The notes beneath the pieces were generated by a model. That model did not search any database and had not been told where the DNA came from. It saw nothing but the letters and a program-made list of their open reading frames with translations. Shown in pieces: positions 43,378 through 52,387 of a stretch of DNA of 64,000 nucleotides; within the stretch, counting starts at the first letter, position 1; each line of letters starts with the position of its first letter. The translations under genes were made by a program, and so were the position numbers. Source of the DNA: Treponema primitia ZAS-1. Lineage in GTDB: Bacteria; Spirochaetota; Spirochaetia; Treponematales; Breznakiellaceae. The stretch lies in NCBI RefSeq assembly GCF_000297095.1, contig NZ_AEEA01000050.1, positions 124,001 to 188,000 of the forward strand, given 5' to 3'.

Positions 43378-44871
43378 ATGGATCAGAATTACCCTGAAGT
43401 AAAACTTGGATTAATCGCGGTATCCAGGGACTGTTTTGTACGTTCCCTTTCTGAAAATCGCCGGAAAGCCCTTGCCGAAGCCTGTGCAAAACAGGGCGTT
43501 TCAGTTTACGAAGCAAAAACTACCGTTGAAAATGAAAAAGATGCACTCAAAGCGGTGGATGAAGTAAAAAGTGCCGGTTGTAATGCCCTTATCGTATTTT
43601 TAGGGAATTTTGGCCCTGAAACTCCGGAAACCCTTATCGCACGGTTCTTCTCCGGGCCGGTGATGTACGCCGCCGCCACCGAGGAAACCGGCAAGGACCT
43701 TGCCAATGGCCGGGGTGACGCCTACTGCGGGATGCTTAACTGTTCCTACAACCTGGGGCTGCGGAAGCTCAAGGCGGTGATCCCCGAATATCCCGTGGGT
43801 ACGGCGGATGATATCGCCCGTATGGCGGTGGATTTTGTCCCCGTTGCCCGGGCCATCTTGGGCCTTGCGTCCCTGAAGATTATCAGTTTTGGTCCCCGGC
43901 CCCAGGATTTCTTTGCCTGCAATGCCCCCATTAAGGGGCTCTACGATATTGGGGTAGAAATAGAAGAGAATTCTGAGCTGGACCTTCTGGTAGCCTACCG
44001 GGCTCATAAAGACGATACGCGCATTCCCGCCGTGGTCAAGTCCATGGCGGATGAGCTTGGCGCGGGGAACCGGTATCCGGATATGCTCCCCCGGCTTGCC
44101 CAGTTTGAGCTCACCCTGCTGGACTGGGCGGAGGAGCACCGGGGCTCCCGGAGCTATGTGTCCTTCGCCAATAAATGCTGGCCCGCATTTCCCACGGAAT
44201 TTGGTTTTGAACCCTGTTATGTCAATTCCCGGCTGACCGCCCGGGGCATCCCCGTGAGCTGCGAGGTGGATATCTACGGTTCCCTAAGCGAATACATAGG
44301 CGCCTGCCTCAGCCATGATGCGGTTACCCTGCTGGATATCAACAATACCGTCCCCCAGGATCTGTATGACGGGGCGATTAAGGGGAAGCATTCCTACGGG
44401 CTCAACGATGTGTTCATGGGCTTCCACTGCGGCAATACTCCCCGCTGTAAGCTCCGTAACGAAGATAACACCGCCCTTAAGTTCCAGCTTATCCAGAACC
44501 GGCTCCTGGAAAAAGGCGGGAAACCTGATATCACCAGAGGAACCCTGGAGGGGGACATCGCGGCGGGGGATATCACCTTCTACCGGCTGCACGCCAACGC
44601 CGATGGTGCCCTTCAGGCCTATATAGCCCAGGGGGAGGTCCTTCCGGCGGCTACCGGTTCCTTTGGCGGTATCGGCATATTCGCTATCCCCGATATGGGG
44701 CGGTTTTATCGCCATGTACTCATCGAAAAACGCTTCCCCCACCATGGGGCGGTGGCCTTTGGTAAATACGGCAAGGCTCTTTTCACGGTTTTTGACTACC
44801 TGGGGGTACCGGAGATACACTATAACCGGCCAAAAGGACTGTTATATCCCCGGGAAAATCCATTCACCTAA
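43378..44871 (+). CDS. L-fucose/L-arabinose isomerase family protein
   Basis: A 497-aa member of the COG2407 sugar isomerase family: an N-terminal alpha/beta part (LGLIAVSRDCF, NALIVFLGNFGPE), a central part with CWPAFPTEFGFEPCYVNSRL and CEVDIYGSLSEYIG, and a C-terminal domain (ATGSFGGIGIFAIPDMG). Family members interconvert aldoses and ketoses with Mn2+; the conserved Glu and Asp residues for the metal appear present. The exact sugar is not readable. It stands alone, with GAGAGG upstream of the ATG, so context does not help. Confidence 0.8.
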   Translation: MDQNYPEVKLGLIAVSRDCFVRSLSENRRKALAEACAKQGVSVYEAKTTVENEKDALKAVDEVKSAGCNALIVFLGNFGPETPETLIARFFSGPVMYAAATEETGKDLANGRGDAYCGMLNCSYNLGLRKLKAVIPEYPVGTADDIARMAVDFVPVARAILGLASLKIISFGPRPQDFFACNAPIKGLYDIGVEIEENSELDLLVAYRAHKDDTRIPAVVKSMADELGAGNRYPDMLPRLAQFELTLLDWAEEHRGSRSYVSFANKCWPAFPTEFGFEPCYVNSRLTARGIPVSCEVDIYGSLSEYIGACLSHDAVTLLDINNTVPQDLYDGAIKGKHSYGLNDVFMGFHCGNTPRCKLRNEDNTALKFQLIQNRLLEKGGKPDITRGTLEGDIAAGDITFYRLHANADGALQAYIAQGEVLPAATGSFGGIGIFAIPDMGRFYRHVLIEKRFPHHGAVAFGKYGKALFTVFDYLGVPEIHYNRPKGLLYPRENPFT

Positions 44872-44899
44872 AACCGGTAACGGGTTTTCTCGCTCCCCC

Positions 44900-44929
44900 T
44901 TGACAAATTTGGTCTCCCGAATGTATTAT
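44900..44929 (+). promoter_or_regulatory. rny promoter
   Basis: TTGACA (44900-44905), 18-bp spacer, TATTAT (44924-44929), upstream of rny, which has a normal AAGGGG ribosome site. Confidence 0.6.
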
Positions 44930-44966
44930 AGACTGTACTTTAATACTCATCGGTAAGGGGTCAACA

Positions 44967-46496
44967 ATGCCTTGGATAATGTGGGTTATCCTCCCTCTTG
45001 CCGGGTTAACCTTAGGCTGGACTATAAGATGGCTGTATGCCAGATTTCAACTTACGGCATCGGAGCAACGCGCCGAACGTATAAAACAGGATGCGATAAA
45101 GGAAGCTGACGCTAAAAAGAAGGAAATTCTTCTTGAAGCAAAAGAACAAGTTATCCGCGATCGGAACCAGCAGGAAAGGGAGACTCGGGAACGCAGGGGT
45201 GAACTGCAGAGATATGAAAAACGTGTCTTGCAGAAAGAAGAAGCTGTAGATAAGAAGACGGCTCAGATAGAGAAGACTGAACAGACTCTGGCCGACATGG
45301 AACAATCCCTGCAAGCCCGGAGCGGAGCTCTGGAGAAAGAAGAAGAGCGGTACCGGGCGGAACTGGAACGAATTTCCGGACTTACCGTGGACGAAGCGAA
45401 GGCTCTCATCATTCGGGATATGGAGAATGAGGCCAGACATGATGCCCAGGGGCTTATCAATAAGATTGAGCAGGAGGCCAACCTCTCCGCGGAAAAGAAA
45501 GCCCGGGATGTGTTGATTGCCGCTATTCAACGGCTGGCTACGGATGTTACCGGTGAGGTGACCGTGGCTACCGTAACTCTTCCCAACGACGAGATGAAGG
45601 GGCGGATCATAGGCCGGGAAGGGCGGAACATCCGTACCCTGGAAACTCTGACCGGGGTGGATATCATCATTGATGATACTCCGGAAGCGGTGGTTATCTC
45701 CTGTTTTGACCCGGTACGCCGGGAAATTGCTAAAATTGCCCTGGAACGGCTCATCACCGACGGACGGATCCACCCTGCCCGTATCGAAGAAATTGTTACC
45801 AAGGTTACCAAGGATATATCCCAGAAGATCTTTGAAGAGGGTGAGAAGGTACTCTTCGACCTGGGGATCCACAATATCAACCAGGAAGCTATCCGCGCCC
45901 TGGGACGGCTCTATTTCCGTACCAGCTATGGCCAGAATGTGTTATCCCACTCCAAGGAAGTGGCGGTTATTGCGGGCATCTTAGCCGCTGAGATCGGCGC
46001 CAACCGGGAACTAGCCAAGCGGGGGGCGCTGCTCCACGATATCGGTAAGGGGATCGAGAGTGATTCGGACCTGAACCACGCGGAGATCGGCATGGACATG
46101 GCCCGGAAGATGGGGGAGGACCCGCGGATTATCAACGCCGTTGGGAGCCACCACAACGATATAGAGCCGTCCTGCATCGAATCGGTGCTGGTCCAGATTG
46201 CCGACGCAATTTCTGCAGCCCGGCCCGGCGCCCGCCGGGAAACTTTGGACAATTATGTTAAGCGGCTGGAAAATCTGGAAAATATTGCCACGGGCTTTAC
46301 CGGGGTGGAAAAGGCCTTTGCCATACAGGCAGGGCGGGAACTGCGGATCATCGTAAACAACGAGGCGGTGAACGATGAGCAGTCCAGGGATCTGGCTAAA
46401 CAGATTGCCAAGAAGATTGAAAACGATCTGCGTTATCCCGGAAGAATCAGGGTAACGATTATCCGGGAAACTAGGATCACTGAATACGCACGGTAA
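44967..46496 (+). CDS. rny: Ribonuclease Y
   Basis: A 509-aa membrane-anchored endoribonuclease. One N-terminal membrane segment (ILPLAGLTLGWTI), a long charged coiled coil to ~180, a KH domain (MKGRIIGREGRNIRTLE) and an HD domain with GALLHDIGKG. It initiates mRNA turnover. It is followed 8 bp later by a spirochaete-type hypothetical gene and then ymdB; rny-ymdB linkage is also known in Firmicutes. Confidence 0.96.
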   Translation: MPWIMWVILPLAGLTLGWTIRWLYARFQLTASEQRAERIKQDAIKEADAKKKEILLEAKEQVIRDRNQQERETRERRGELQRYEKRVLQKEEAVDKKTAQIEKTEQTLADMEQSLQARSGALEKEEERYRAELERISGLTVDEAKALIIRDMENEARHDAQGLINKIEQEANLSAEKKARDVLIAAIQRLATDVTGEVTVATVTLPNDEMKGRIIGREGRNIRTLETLTGVDIIIDDTPEAVVISCFDPVRREIAKIALERLITDGRIHPARIEEIVTKVTKDISQKIFEEGEKVLFDLGIHNINQEAIRALGRLYFRTSYGQNVLSHSKEVAVIAGILAAEIGANRELAKRGALLHDIGKGIESDSDLNHAEIGMDMARKMGEDPRIINAVGSHHNDIEPSCIESVLVQIADAISAARPGARRETLDNYVKRLENLENIATGFTGVEKAFAIQAGRELRIIVNNEAVNDEQSRDLAKQIAKKIENDLRYPGRIRVTIIRETRITEYAR

Positions 46497-46504
46497 CGGA
46501 GCAT

Positions 46505-48037
46505 ATGGCCTTTTCGTTTTTTACCTGGATTACTTCGCTGTTTACCGGTGGGAATGATCCCGTACGAGCCAAAAAACGGCTGTTGAAACGGATGGCCAAG
46601 AGTTTGGCCGCTAATAAGTACGGGAAGTTCTACCGGCTAAAGACTGAAGAGGCGTCCCCCGAACTAGCTCAGTTCTTTTTCGATGTTTATAAGGTCATCG
46701 CTCCGGCTCAGGGTTTTCTTCAGAATGCAGCCCAGTCAACCCAGTTGAAAATGGCGGTGATCTACAATTTTCTGGATAAGCGGCAGCGGGATATACTGGA
46801 GCAGCTTTCTCTGGAAATCATTGAGCTCAGGGCTGATACAACGCCCCCCAAGGAACTTTACCGCCAGATGCAGGGTGAATTCGACAGCCTGGCGGCGGGC
46901 TTTGATACGGAGCTCGTCAGTTCCATTGACGCTTGTTACAGCCTGATCATGATCCTGGCCAAATTTGTTAATTACGATTTTTATTTTTTGCTGAAAAAAT
47001 TCGACAGCCAGTTAGGTGAACGCAGCTTTAGTAAGAAACCGCTGTTCAGCCCTGTCCGGGGCATAGGGGTTTCCGATGAGATTAAAGATTTTCTTGAACT
47101 CACCGGTGGCCTTGATCCGGACCGGAATTGGAATGAAGTCCTGGGGATACTGGGTGAGTGCAAAGGGGCGGAGGTACTTAATCTAAAACTCTGGAACAGC
47201 CTGCTGCTCCGGATACGGGATGTTAAACGATCGGGTATCCTGGAAATGATGATCCGGTTTATCGATACGGACCCGCACTGGGGATGGGAGCCCAATGTTC
47301 CCAAGGTGGATATCACCGCTGCCTACCTGGAAACGATCCGGATCGAAATATTTGAATATCTTACCCGGATCACCACCGCTAAACGGGATGAGCAGATTCT
47401 TGAGTGCGCCAAGGCGGTTTTTGGCGACCATGAGGTGAACCGGCTCAAGAACTATACCGAGCGGGGCGGTGATATGTACAAGAAAAAAAATTTTGCCGGT
47501 TTTACCTATGCCCGGGGGCTCAATTATTTAATAGTTTTTCTCCTGGATGAAAAGCCGCAGTTTCAGTATTTCTACGATCTGATCCTGATCCGCGGTCAGT
47601 GGGTTTCCCCCGTTTTGTCCATGCCCCTGTCGGAATCGGTACGGCTGCTTTTAAGCTTTCCCGACAGGATTAACCATCTGGACGAATCCCTTTCCGACTT
47701 TGGCATGTACGGCAACAAGCTTAAAAATTCGCTCATGAGGGTTGAAAAGGAAAAAAGCCAGACACGGGTTATCAGTACAAACTTGGAAACCCTGAATGGC
47801 GACGCGAAGCAGATCATCAGCGATGCTATCTTCAACCTTTCTGTTTTGGCAGACGGCTTCGCGGGAATTCTTGATGATTACCGGAAAAATCCCTCGGCAA
47901 TTATTCTGAACTGGGAGGAATTGGATTCTTTTTCCGTTGAACCCCTGGAAGGCCGGATTTCCGAAATGTATAGCAAGCTGCTCAATATGCTGCAATTGCT
48001 GCGGCTCTTTGTTCAGACTTCCACCGATTCCGATTAG
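46505..48037 (+). CDS. Spirochaete-type hypothetical protein in the rny operon
   Basis: A 510-aa, mostly helical, soluble protein with no signal peptide and no catalytic motif I can name. It may be the spirochaete family called DUF5312, but I am not certain of the name. It begins AFSFFTWITSLFTGG, has a basic segment (KKRLLKRMAKSLAANKYGKF) and ends with a coiled-coil-like stretch. It starts 8 bp after rny with a GGAG site, so co-expression with RNase Y is likely. A scaffold or cell-envelope role is possible but unsupported. Confidence 0.75.
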   Translation: MAFSFFTWITSLFTGGNDPVRAKKRLLKRMAKSLAANKYGKFYRLKTEEASPELAQFFFDVYKVIAPAQGFLQNAAQSTQLKMAVIYNFLDKRQRDILEQLSLEIIELRADTTPPKELYRQMQGEFDSLAAGFDTELVSSIDACYSLIMILAKFVNYDFYFLLKKFDSQLGERSFSKKPLFSPVRGIGVSDEIKDFLELTGGLDPDRNWNEVLGILGECKGAEVLNLKLWNSLLLRIRDVKRSGILEMMIRFIDTDPHWGWEPNVPKVDITAAYLETIRIEIFEYLTRITTAKRDEQILECAKAVFGDHEVNRLKNYTERGGDMYKKKNFAGFTYARGLNYLIVFLLDEKPQFQYFYDLILIRGQWVSPVLSMPLSESVRLLLSFPDRINHLDESLSDFGMYGNKLKNSLMRVEKEKSQTRVISTNLETLNGDAKQIISDAIFNLSVLADGFAGILDDYRKNPSAIILNWEELDSFSVEPLEGRISEMYSKLLNMLQLLRLFVQTSTDSD

Positions 48038-48078
48038 GCGCTCTGGATTAAGCGGCGTTTAGAGTCTATACTACCCCC

Positions 48079-48945
48079 ATGCCGGTATTAAAACTTATCA
48101 TGATTGGCGATGTGGTGGGAGAAAGCGGGATTGCTGTTCTGGAAAAGCTGCTGCCTGCCCTTATCGAGAAAGAGAGGGCGGATTTTGTGGTGGTCAACGG
48201 GGAAAACGCCGCCGCCGGCTTTGGCATAACCGAAGCGGAGAAAGTGCGTATCCTTAATGCAGGGGCGGACCTGATCACCACCGGGAACCATGTTTGGGAA
48301 AAACGGGAATTCTGGCCGGTCCTGGACCAGGATGAACGGATACTCCGGCCGGCGAATTATCCCGGAAAGTCGGCGGGCCGGGGCTGGAGGGAGATCAGAA
48401 AAAATGATGTCCCCTGGCTGGTGATAAATCTCCAGGGCCGCGAACTGATGACCCCCATAGACTGCCCTTTTAAGGCTTTTGATTCGATTATTGACAGCCA
48501 GGGCGCTTTGGTTACCGAATTCCATTCCCTGCTGAACACCGATGGTTCGACGCCGGACATTTTGCGGAAATACGGCGCCGTGGTGGTGGTTGATTTCCAC
48601 GCGGAATCCACAAAGGAAAAGGAAGCCCTGGGCTTTTACCTGGACGGAAGGGCCAGCGTTGTGGCGGGTACCCATACCCATGTGCAAACCGCGGACGAGC
48701 GGGTACTAAAACAGGGAACCGCCTACATCACCGACTTGGGGATGACCGGCGTATCAGGCGGGGTTATCGGCATGGACACCAAGGTTTGTCTGGACCGTGC
48801 CCGAACCCAGGTACTGTACCGCATGAACTGCGCCGACCCTTCCCCCGGGCAGCCGTCGGAACTTCAGGGTATACTTACAGAAATTGATCAGGAAACGGGC
48901 AAAGCAATTTCGATCCGGCGGATCCGGGTCTCAAGAGACCAGTAG
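48079..48945 (+). CDS. ymdB: YmdB-family metallophosphoesterase
   Basis: A 288-aa calcineurin-like phosphodiesterase of the YmdB/TIGR00282 family: GDVVGESG, NGENAAAGFGIT, TTGNHVWEK, VDFHAESTKEK and GTHTHVQTAD supply the metal ligands. YmdB hydrolyses cyclic nucleotides in Bacillus. There is no ribosome site; a TATACT box lies 6 bases before the ATG, so it may also be transcribed without a leader. The stop codon lies in the loop of a stem-loop shared with the convergent gene. Confidence 0.93.
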   Translation: MPVLKLIMIGDVVGESGIAVLEKLLPALIEKERADFVVVNGENAAAGFGITEAEKVRILNAGADLITTGNHVWEKREFWPVLDQDERILRPANYPGKSAGRGWREIRKNDVPWLVINLQGRELMTPIDCPFKAFDSIIDSQGALVTEFHSLLNTDGSTPDILRKYGAVVVVDFHAESTKEKEALGFYLDGRASVVAGTHTHVQTADERVLKQGTAYITDLGMTGVSGGVIGMDTKVCLDRARTQVLYRMNCADPSPGQPSELQGILTEIDQETGKAISIRRIRVSRDQ

Positions 48946-48957
48946 ATCTCTTGAGAC
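48928..48957. terminator. Stem-loop between convergent ymdB and GerMN genes
   Basis: gtctcaagaga (48928-48938) and tctcttgagac (48947-48957) are perfectly complementary around an 8-base loop. It spans the end of ymdB and touches the stop codon of the convergent gene. No T-run on either side; probably a bidirectional 3' end structure. Confidence 0.55.
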
Positions 48958-49763
48958 TAGAATGAGCTCCTGCTCAGGGGGCTTCCTATACCGATTCTTT
49001 CTCCAAGAAAATCTACCCTGTTGCCTTCGATGAGGATTTGCACATCGGAGATGTTGGGGAATTCTGTGGCAGTCCAGATTATCTGCCAGAGCTGGCCCAT
49101 ATATCCTTCCACACCATAGGTGTTAAACTGAAACTCCTCACTAAAACTAATATACGCGGTGGAGCCCCGTACTTCGGCCCGGAGCAGTTTGGTACCCGGA
49201 GGAATCAGGGATCTGAGCCTGGGGTCCCGGCGCTGCTCTTCCGCCGTGGGGCCCTGGAGGAGGAGCCGTACCGTATCCGCCAGGGGAGAAGCGGATGTTA
49301 CAGAGCGGGTAACCGCTTGCCGCAGGAGGGCGCCGTCCCCATCAACCCGTATGAAGTAGAGGGCCCGGTCCCGGCTTTGCCCGGCGGGGGGGCTTACGGG
49401 CGGTGCGGCAGGCTTGGGTTCCGGAACGGCGACGGGGGTATCCTCCACCGTATCGACGGCAGGCGGTTCTTCCGTTGGAAGTACCGCTGGGGCAGCGGGT
49501 TCATCGGCGGTAACGGTGGCAGCCGGCAGCTCCGGGGCTGACGGAAGTTCCGGGACATTGGCGTCCGGGGCGTTTTCCTCGGTTTCAGTTTTATTGAAGA
49601 GACGATCCAGAAGGCCCGTATTTTCAACGCTGGATCGGATAAGCTGCAGGTTCACGAAAAAAAGGCTGATCACAATGATAAAAAAAAGGGTCCAGAAGAT
49701 AAAGGACGCACGTTTTTTCGGCGGAGGCGGGGGATTGGTTTTTCTGTTTTTTGGGGCTGCCAC
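48957..49763 (-). CDS. GerMN-domain membrane-anchored protein
   Basis: A 268-aa protein. One N-terminal membrane segment (~20-40, FIFWTLFFIIVISLFF), a Pro/Ala/Glu-rich spacer to ~130, then a GerMN domain (LYFIRVDGDGALLRQAVTRS, LADTVRLLLQGP, SLIPPGTKLL, FNTYGVEGYMGQLWQI). GerMN proteins bind or organise peptidoglycan-linked complexes. It starts with GTG, has no ribosome site, and a TTGACC-TATTAT promoter ends 6 bases before that GTG. Confidence 0.85.
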   Translation of the reverse strand: MAAPKNRKTNPPPPPKKRASFIFWTLFFIIVISLFFVNLQLIRSSVENTGLLDRLFNKTETEENAPDANVPELPSAPELPAATVTADEPAAPAVLPTEEPPAVDTVEDTPVAVPEPKPAAPPVSPPAGQSRDRALYFIRVDGDGALLRQAVTRSVTSASPLADTVRLLLQGPTAEEQRRDPRLRSLIPPGTKLLRAEVRGSTAYISFSEEFQFNTYGVEGYMGQLWQIIWTATEFPNISDVQILIEGNRVDFLGERIGIGSPLSRSSF

Positions 49764-49769
49764 AGTTCA

Positions 49770-49798
49770 ATAATAGAGGAAATGATACGCGGGGTCAA
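49770..49798 (-). promoter_or_regulatory. Promoter of the GerMN gene, predicted leaderless with GTG start
   Basis: Minus strand TTGACC (49793-49798), 17-bp spacer, TATTAT (49770-49775), then 6 bases to the GTG. Confidence 0.65.
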
Positions 49799-49840
49799 TG
49801 AGACTATATTTTATCTGTCAGCCTGTACTAAAATACAGCC

Positions 49841-50161
49841 ATGAAAGAGTTCCATGAGTCGACCCTGCGTATTTTGGCAGCCATTAAGGCGGTACCTAAG
49901 GGCCGGGTTTCCAGTTACCGGAATATTGCCCTGGCGGCGGGACTGCCCAATGGCGCCCGGCAGGTAGCCCGGATACTCCATTCCCTGGCTGAAAAGGAAA
50001 AGCTCCCCTGGCACCGGATCATCAAAGCCGACGGCCGCATCGCCCTGGGCGAAGGAAACGGCCGGGAACTCCAGATCAGCCTGCTCCGATCCGAGGGGGT
50101 GCGGGTGAGCAAGGCCGGGGTGGTGGATATGGGATGCTACGGTATTCAGTACAGCTTGTAG
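49841..50161 (+). CDS. Alkyltransferase-like (ATL) DNA-lesion-binding protein
   Basis: A 106-aa protein like the C-terminal domain of O6-methylguanine-DNA methyltransferase, but the active Cys of PCHR is Trp57 (PWHRII), so it cannot accept alkyl groups. ATL proteins bind O6-alkylguanine and recruit nucleotide excision repair. The DNA-binding helix region (GRVSSYRNIALAAGLPNGARQ) with the Arg finger is kept. It has no ribosome site, but a TAAAAT box lies 6 bases upstream. Its 3' end overlaps the convergent outer-membrane gene by 16 bp. Confidence 0.9.
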   Translation: MKEFHESTLRILAAIKAVPKGRVSSYRNIALAAGLPNGARQVARILHSLAEKEKLPWHRIIKADGRIALGEGNGRELQISLLRSEGVRVSKAGVVDMGCYGIQYSL

Positions 50162-51084
50162 CTCAGAATTGCGGCGGCCCGGTAGAAGCTTAGGAGGGGG
50201 TCCTCGGTTTTGAGATGCCGGTCCTGGTAAAACACATCCTTGGCCAGATCATCCTCACGGCCCTCAGTATAACTGCGGCGGGTATGGAACTGGACTATCA
50301 GGGCGGCGCTGAATTTTTCGGTGATAGTAAAATTGAAGAGGGGCCCAAAGGTCCAGCGGCCCAGGTCGTCCCCCCAATCTTTTCGGTGCGGGGTGTCGTA
50401 GAGGTAGAGCTCCATCTCCGCCATGAGACCCACGGTATTGAGGAAGATCGGCATCTGATAGCCCAGGAGGTAATTGCCGTAGTAGTTTAAACCGTTACGG
50501 TTCTGGCCGTCGTCGTTTTCAAAATACCAGGAATCGCCTGAGGAGGCTGCGGTATTGCCCTTGTAACGGGCCTCGTGGTAGGTACGGAACACCACATGGT
50601 TCCAGTCCCCGGGAAGGATGGCGGCCAGATCAAACTGGAAAACAGCCCCGCCATAGGCGCTCCAGAGGAGGCCGTCAAAAGGGCTGCCGTCTACTTCGGG
50701 CTTTGTGGTGTCGCCTACCCGGCGGTTAATCCCTATGCCGTAAATATCGTTACCAAAAAGTTCAATATTCCAGCCCGAACCGATGCGCGCCCCCGCAACG
50801 GCCTGCAGAAAAGCGATGGGAGTAAACACCGCCTCGGCGATTCCGTTTACTGAAACTGGGGAAAGCTCCGCAGTAAGGGCCAGGCTGAGATTGTTGCCCT
50901 CCGTAAGAGGACTTTCGCTCCGCAGCAGGGGGAAGATAAAATTTTGGGTAATCCCCAGTTTGATCTCCGGCAGGGTTGATGTCTGAAGCGTTAAGCCCGT
51001 GGTATTCCGGATCTCCGAATCTGCCTTGAGGGGAAGGGCCGCAAGCAGGAGGACCGGGATAAAAAGGGGTATGAGCCGCTTCAT
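50146..51084 (-). CDS. Putative outer-membrane beta-barrel protein
   Basis: A 312-aa exported protein: signal peptide (residues 1-21, ending LPLKADS) followed by alternating amphipathic strands rich in aromatic residues, with repeated patterns such as WNIELFGNDIYGIGINRR and FSAALIVQFHTRRSY, and a C-terminal aromatic/Leu-Tyr ending typical of barrels. I do not recognise a named family. Its ATG overlaps the stop of the oxidoreductase gamma-subunit gene (TAATG), so it belongs to that transcript. Confidence 0.7.
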   Translation of the reverse strand: MKRLIPLFIPVLLLAALPLKADSEIRNTTGLTLQTSTLPEIKLGITQNFIFPLLRSESPLTEGNNLSLALTAELSPVSVNGIAEAVFTPIAFLQAVAGARIGSGWNIELFGNDIYGIGINRRVGDTTKPEVDGSPFDGLLWSAYGGAVFQFDLAAILPGDWNHVVFRTYHEARYKGNTAASSGDSWYFENDDGQNRNGLNYYGNYLLGYQMPIFLNTVGLMAEMELYLYDTPHRKDWGDDLGRWTFGPLFNFTITEKFSAALIVQFHTRRSYTEGREDDLAKDVFYQDRHLKTEDPLLSFYRAAAILSYKLY

Positions 51085-51620
51085 TATTTTACCGCTTCAA
51101 AACCCGCCTGGATGGCCGCCACGTTCATGGGCACAAACTTGTGCTTGTCCGCGGAGAAAAAGTTTTTCAGGATGGGCTCTATCGCGTTAATGGAAAGCGC
51201 CCCGGTAAGTTTGGCCATGACACCCAGGGCTACCATGTTGGCGATGCGGCTATGCCCGATTTTTTCCGCTATGCCCTGGAGGTCGATGCGGGTTACCTTG
51301 AGGTCCGTACGCTTTGGCTCCTCCTTAACCAGGGATGAATTGATCAGCAGTATCCCCCCTTGTTTGAGGATCCCCTCGCAAAGGGGGAGGGATTCCGGGT
51401 TCATCACCAGGGCGGAATCGGGGATGGTAACCAGGGGGCTGGCGATTTCTTCATCCGAGACGATTACCCCGGCCCTGGCGATACCGCCCCGCTTTTCGGC
51501 GCCGTAGAAGGGGAAGAAGGTGACATTTTTCCCTTCCTTCATGGCGCAGTACACCCAGATCTGTCCCAGGGAGACAATACCCTGGCCGCCGAAACCGGCG
51601 AATAATGATTTTTCCGTCAT
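51084..51620 (-). CDS. 2-oxoacid:ferredoxin oxidoreductase, gamma subunit
   Basis: A 178-aa gamma subunit with AGFGGQGIVSLGQI and YGAEKRGGIARAGVIVS, and a C-terminal helical part. Order delta-alpha-beta-gamma with 4-bp overlaps marks the Vor/Kor type. The complex oxidatively decarboxylates a 2-keto acid to the acyl-CoA and reduces ferredoxin. Confidence 0.92.
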   Translation of the reverse strand: MTEKSLFAGFGGQGIVSLGQIWVYCAMKEGKNVTFFPFYGAEKRGGIARAGVIVSDEEIASPLVTIPDSALVMNPESLPLCEGILKQGGILLINSSLVKEEPKRTDLKVTRIDLQGIAEKIGHSRIANMVALGVMAKLTGALSINAIEPILKNFFSADKHKFVPMNVAAIQAGFEAVK

Positions 51621-52387
51621 TTAAGGCCTCCCTTGGAAGCTGCGCTCAGGGTGTCCTTGATTTCACCCAGGGGGTAAAAGGGGATCATGTTTTCCTCCAG
51701 CCATTCCATTGCCGGTATGGGGTCCAGGCCCCAGTTGGTGGGACAGGAGGAGAGGACTTCAACCATGGTAAATCCTACCCCCGCAAGCTGGGCCTCCAGG
51801 GCCTTGCGGATATACTGTTTGGTTTTCCGGGTGTTGGCGGGGGTGTTCACCGCGCTGCGGGCTATGTAGCGGGTCCCCTCAAGCTGCGCTAAAAGTTCCG
51901 AGACTTTTATGGGGTAGCCCATACCCGCGGCGTCCGGGTCCCGGCCCAGGGGAGCGGTGGCGGCCTTCTGGCCTATCAGGGTGGTGGGGGCCATCTGCCC
52001 GCCGGTCATGCCGTAAATAGCGTTGTTAACAAAAATGGTGGTGAACTTTTCCGCCCGGTTTGCGGCGTGGATCATTTCCGCAGTACCGATGGCGGCCATG
52101 TCGCCGTCCCCCTGGTAACAGATAACCAGGTGATCCGGCAGGACCCGCTTGATAGCCGTGGCAGCCGCGGGGGTACGTCCGTGGGCCGGCTGTACCGTAT
52201 CGAAGTCAAAGTACAGATCCGCCCAGATAGCGCAGCCCACAGGATTGGTGATGATGGTCCGGTCTCGCAGGCCCATCTCGTCCACCAGTTCGGTGATGAT
52301 ACGGTGGATAACCCCGTGACCGCAGCCGGCGCAATATTTTGTAGAAATGTTGTATAAACTTTTAGGATGTCCGTAGAGTTGTTTCAT
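51617..52387 (-). CDS. 2-oxoacid:ferredoxin oxidoreductase, beta subunit (ThDP-binding)
   Basis: A 256-aa beta subunit: YCAGCGHGVIHRI carries cluster Cys residues, CYQGDGDMAAIG and NNAIYGMTGGQ form the ThDP/Mg site. It overlaps the genes on either side by 4 bp. By layout the substrate is 2-ketoisovalerate or 2-oxoglutarate; residues cannot separate these by eye. Confidence 0.93.
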   Translation of the reverse strand: MKQLYGHPKSLYNISTKYCAGCGHGVIHRIITELVDEMGLRDRTIITNPVGCAIWADLYFDFDTVQPAHGRTPAAATAIKRVLPDHLVICYQGDGDMAAIGTAEMIHAANRAEKFTTIFVNNAIYGMTGGQMAPTTLIGQKAATAPLGRDPDAAGMGYPIKVSELLAQLEGTRYIARSAVNTPANTRKTKQYIRKALEAQLAGVGFTMVEVLSSCPTNWGLDPIPAMEWLEENMIPFYPLGEIKDTLSAASKGGLK

